A DNA stretch of 64,000 bases. Source: Lacisediminimonas profundi. Lineage in GTDB: Bacteria > Pseudomonadota > Gammaproteobacteria > Burkholderiales > Burkholderiaceae_D. The stretch is from assembly GCF_008831265.1 (NCBI RefSeq), contig NZ_VTTH01000008.1, positions 1 through 64,000 of the forward strand, read 5' to 3'. Positions 63,532-64,000 of this stretch are shown here, piece after piece. The position numbers and the translations under genes are program-made. The notes under the pieces were generated by a model. That model had not been told where the DNA came from. It ran no database searches and saw only the letters and a list, made by a program, of their open reading frames with translations. The stretch's first letter is position 1. Every line of letters starts with the position of its first letter.

Positions 63532-64000
63532 ATGCAAAGTATGGATCTACTGAAGAACATCGACGGACCGGCCGATTTGCGGCGCCTGAGTCGCGCCCAG
63601 CTCAAGCCGCTGGCGGACGAGTTGCGCGCATTCGTGCTGGACTCGGTATCGAAGACGGGTGGCCACCTGTCGTCCAACCTGGGCACGGTCGAGCTGACGA
63701 TTGCCTTGCATTACGTGTTCAACACGCCGGAAGACCGCATCGTCTGGGACGTCGGCCATCAAACCTATCCGCACAAGATCCTGACCGGCCGGCGCGAGCA
63801 GATGCATACGCTGCGGCAGCAGGGCGGCATATCCGGTTTCCCGCGGCGCGATGAAAGCCCGTTCGATACCTTCGGCACGGCGCATTCTTCGACCTCGATT
63901 TCCGCTGCGCTGGGAATGGCGCTGGCGGCGCGCACGCTCGGCCAGCAGCGACATGCGATCGCCGTTATCGGCGACGGTGCGATGACCGCTGGCATGGCCT
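63532..64000 (+). CDS. dxs: 1-deoxy-D-xylulose-5-phosphate synthase, 5' part (cut by window end)
   Basis: The first 156 residues of DXS, the thiamine-diphosphate enzyme that starts the MEP isoprenoid pathway from pyruvate and glyceraldehyde-3-phosphate. [51 protein letters not shown] and [21 protein letters not shown] are the standard N-terminal segments; [13 protein letters not shown] at the edge is the ThDP motif GDG. The start is ATG 63532 or 63541; the gene begins two bases after the ispA stop. Confidence 0.96.
   Translation, partial: MQSMDLLKNIDGPADLRRLSRAQLKPLADELRAFVLDSVSKTGGHLSSNLGTVELTIALHYVFNTPEDRIVWDVGHQTYPHKILTGRREQMHTLRQQGGISGFPRRDESPFDTFGTAHSSTSISAALGMALAARTLGQQRHAIAVIGDGAMTAGMA

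Overview
The window reads as chromosomal DNA of a Burkholderiales betaproteobacterium, most likely Oxalobacteraceae (Herbaspirillum/Noviherbaspirillum-like). The reasons are the 5S rRNA sequence, a Bug-type (TctC) solute receptor, a Burkholderiales-type 16-strand porin, the dusB-fis-purH-ruvC-ruvAB order, polA flanked by DUF2782/homoserine-kinase genes, BPSS1780- and DUF6776-type proteins, and strong GC bias at third codon positions. That bias creates many long antisense open frames, which I rejected. The genus is an inference. I saw no tRNA gene, CRISPR array, insertion sequence or phage gene.

Layout. 1-128: end of an rRNA operon (5S plus terminator). 176-3612: a small catabolic group (SMP-30 lactonase, Bug receptor, M20 amidohydrolase). 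3870-10884: Aminopep-family lipoprotein, FadD, PhoD phosphatase, acyl-CoA thioesterase, Atm1-type ABC exporter. 10942-16859: glutamate dehydrogenase followed by a complete GltIJKL uptake system and a glycerate kinase. 16903-25107: pyrC, DUF3025, porin, coq7, OsmC, rplM-rpsI, argC, DUF6776 + bactofilin, erpA. 25213-32973: anmK, M23 endopeptidase, tyrS-dtd, histidine phosphatase, degenerate GGDEF protein, dusB-fis. 33074-41367: purH-ruvC, HELAH membrane protein, ruvAB, hydratase, valS. 41546-46178: TPP-riboswitch-controlled thiC-thiS-thiG-thiD-thiE operon. 46186-49777: three unrecognised minus-strand genes, the only clearly accessory-looking segment. 49957-64000: uvrD, BPSS1780 protein, thrB, DUF2782, LOG protein, polA, dienelactone hydrolase, ZIP transporter, sulfurtransferase, Rieske oxygenase, xseB-ispA-dxs (dxs cut by the window edge).

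Functional links: gdhA plus gltIJKL couple glutamate uptake to its deamination. The thi genes make both halves of thiamine, but thiO is absent from the operon. anmK and the M23 peptidase serve wall turnover. xseB-ispA-dxs joins isoprenoid supply (and so ubiquinone, with coq7) to housekeeping.

Most unusual signals: (1) short imperfect tandem repeats, usually exactly 12 bp, sit on stop codons or gene junctions at about eleven places; two distant loci share the unit TGATTCAAGKCC. (2) A run of nine C residues separates a well-initiated 5' reading frame from the rest of an unrecognised gene, so loss of one C would fuse them into a 217-aa protein: a candidate phase-variable locus. (3) The orphan cluster containing it has a promoter sequence resembling a HrpL (type III secretion) box. 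(4) polA and the divergent LOG gene share a CATG start. (5) A ZIP transporter appears to start at ATC. (6) uvrD looks leaderless.
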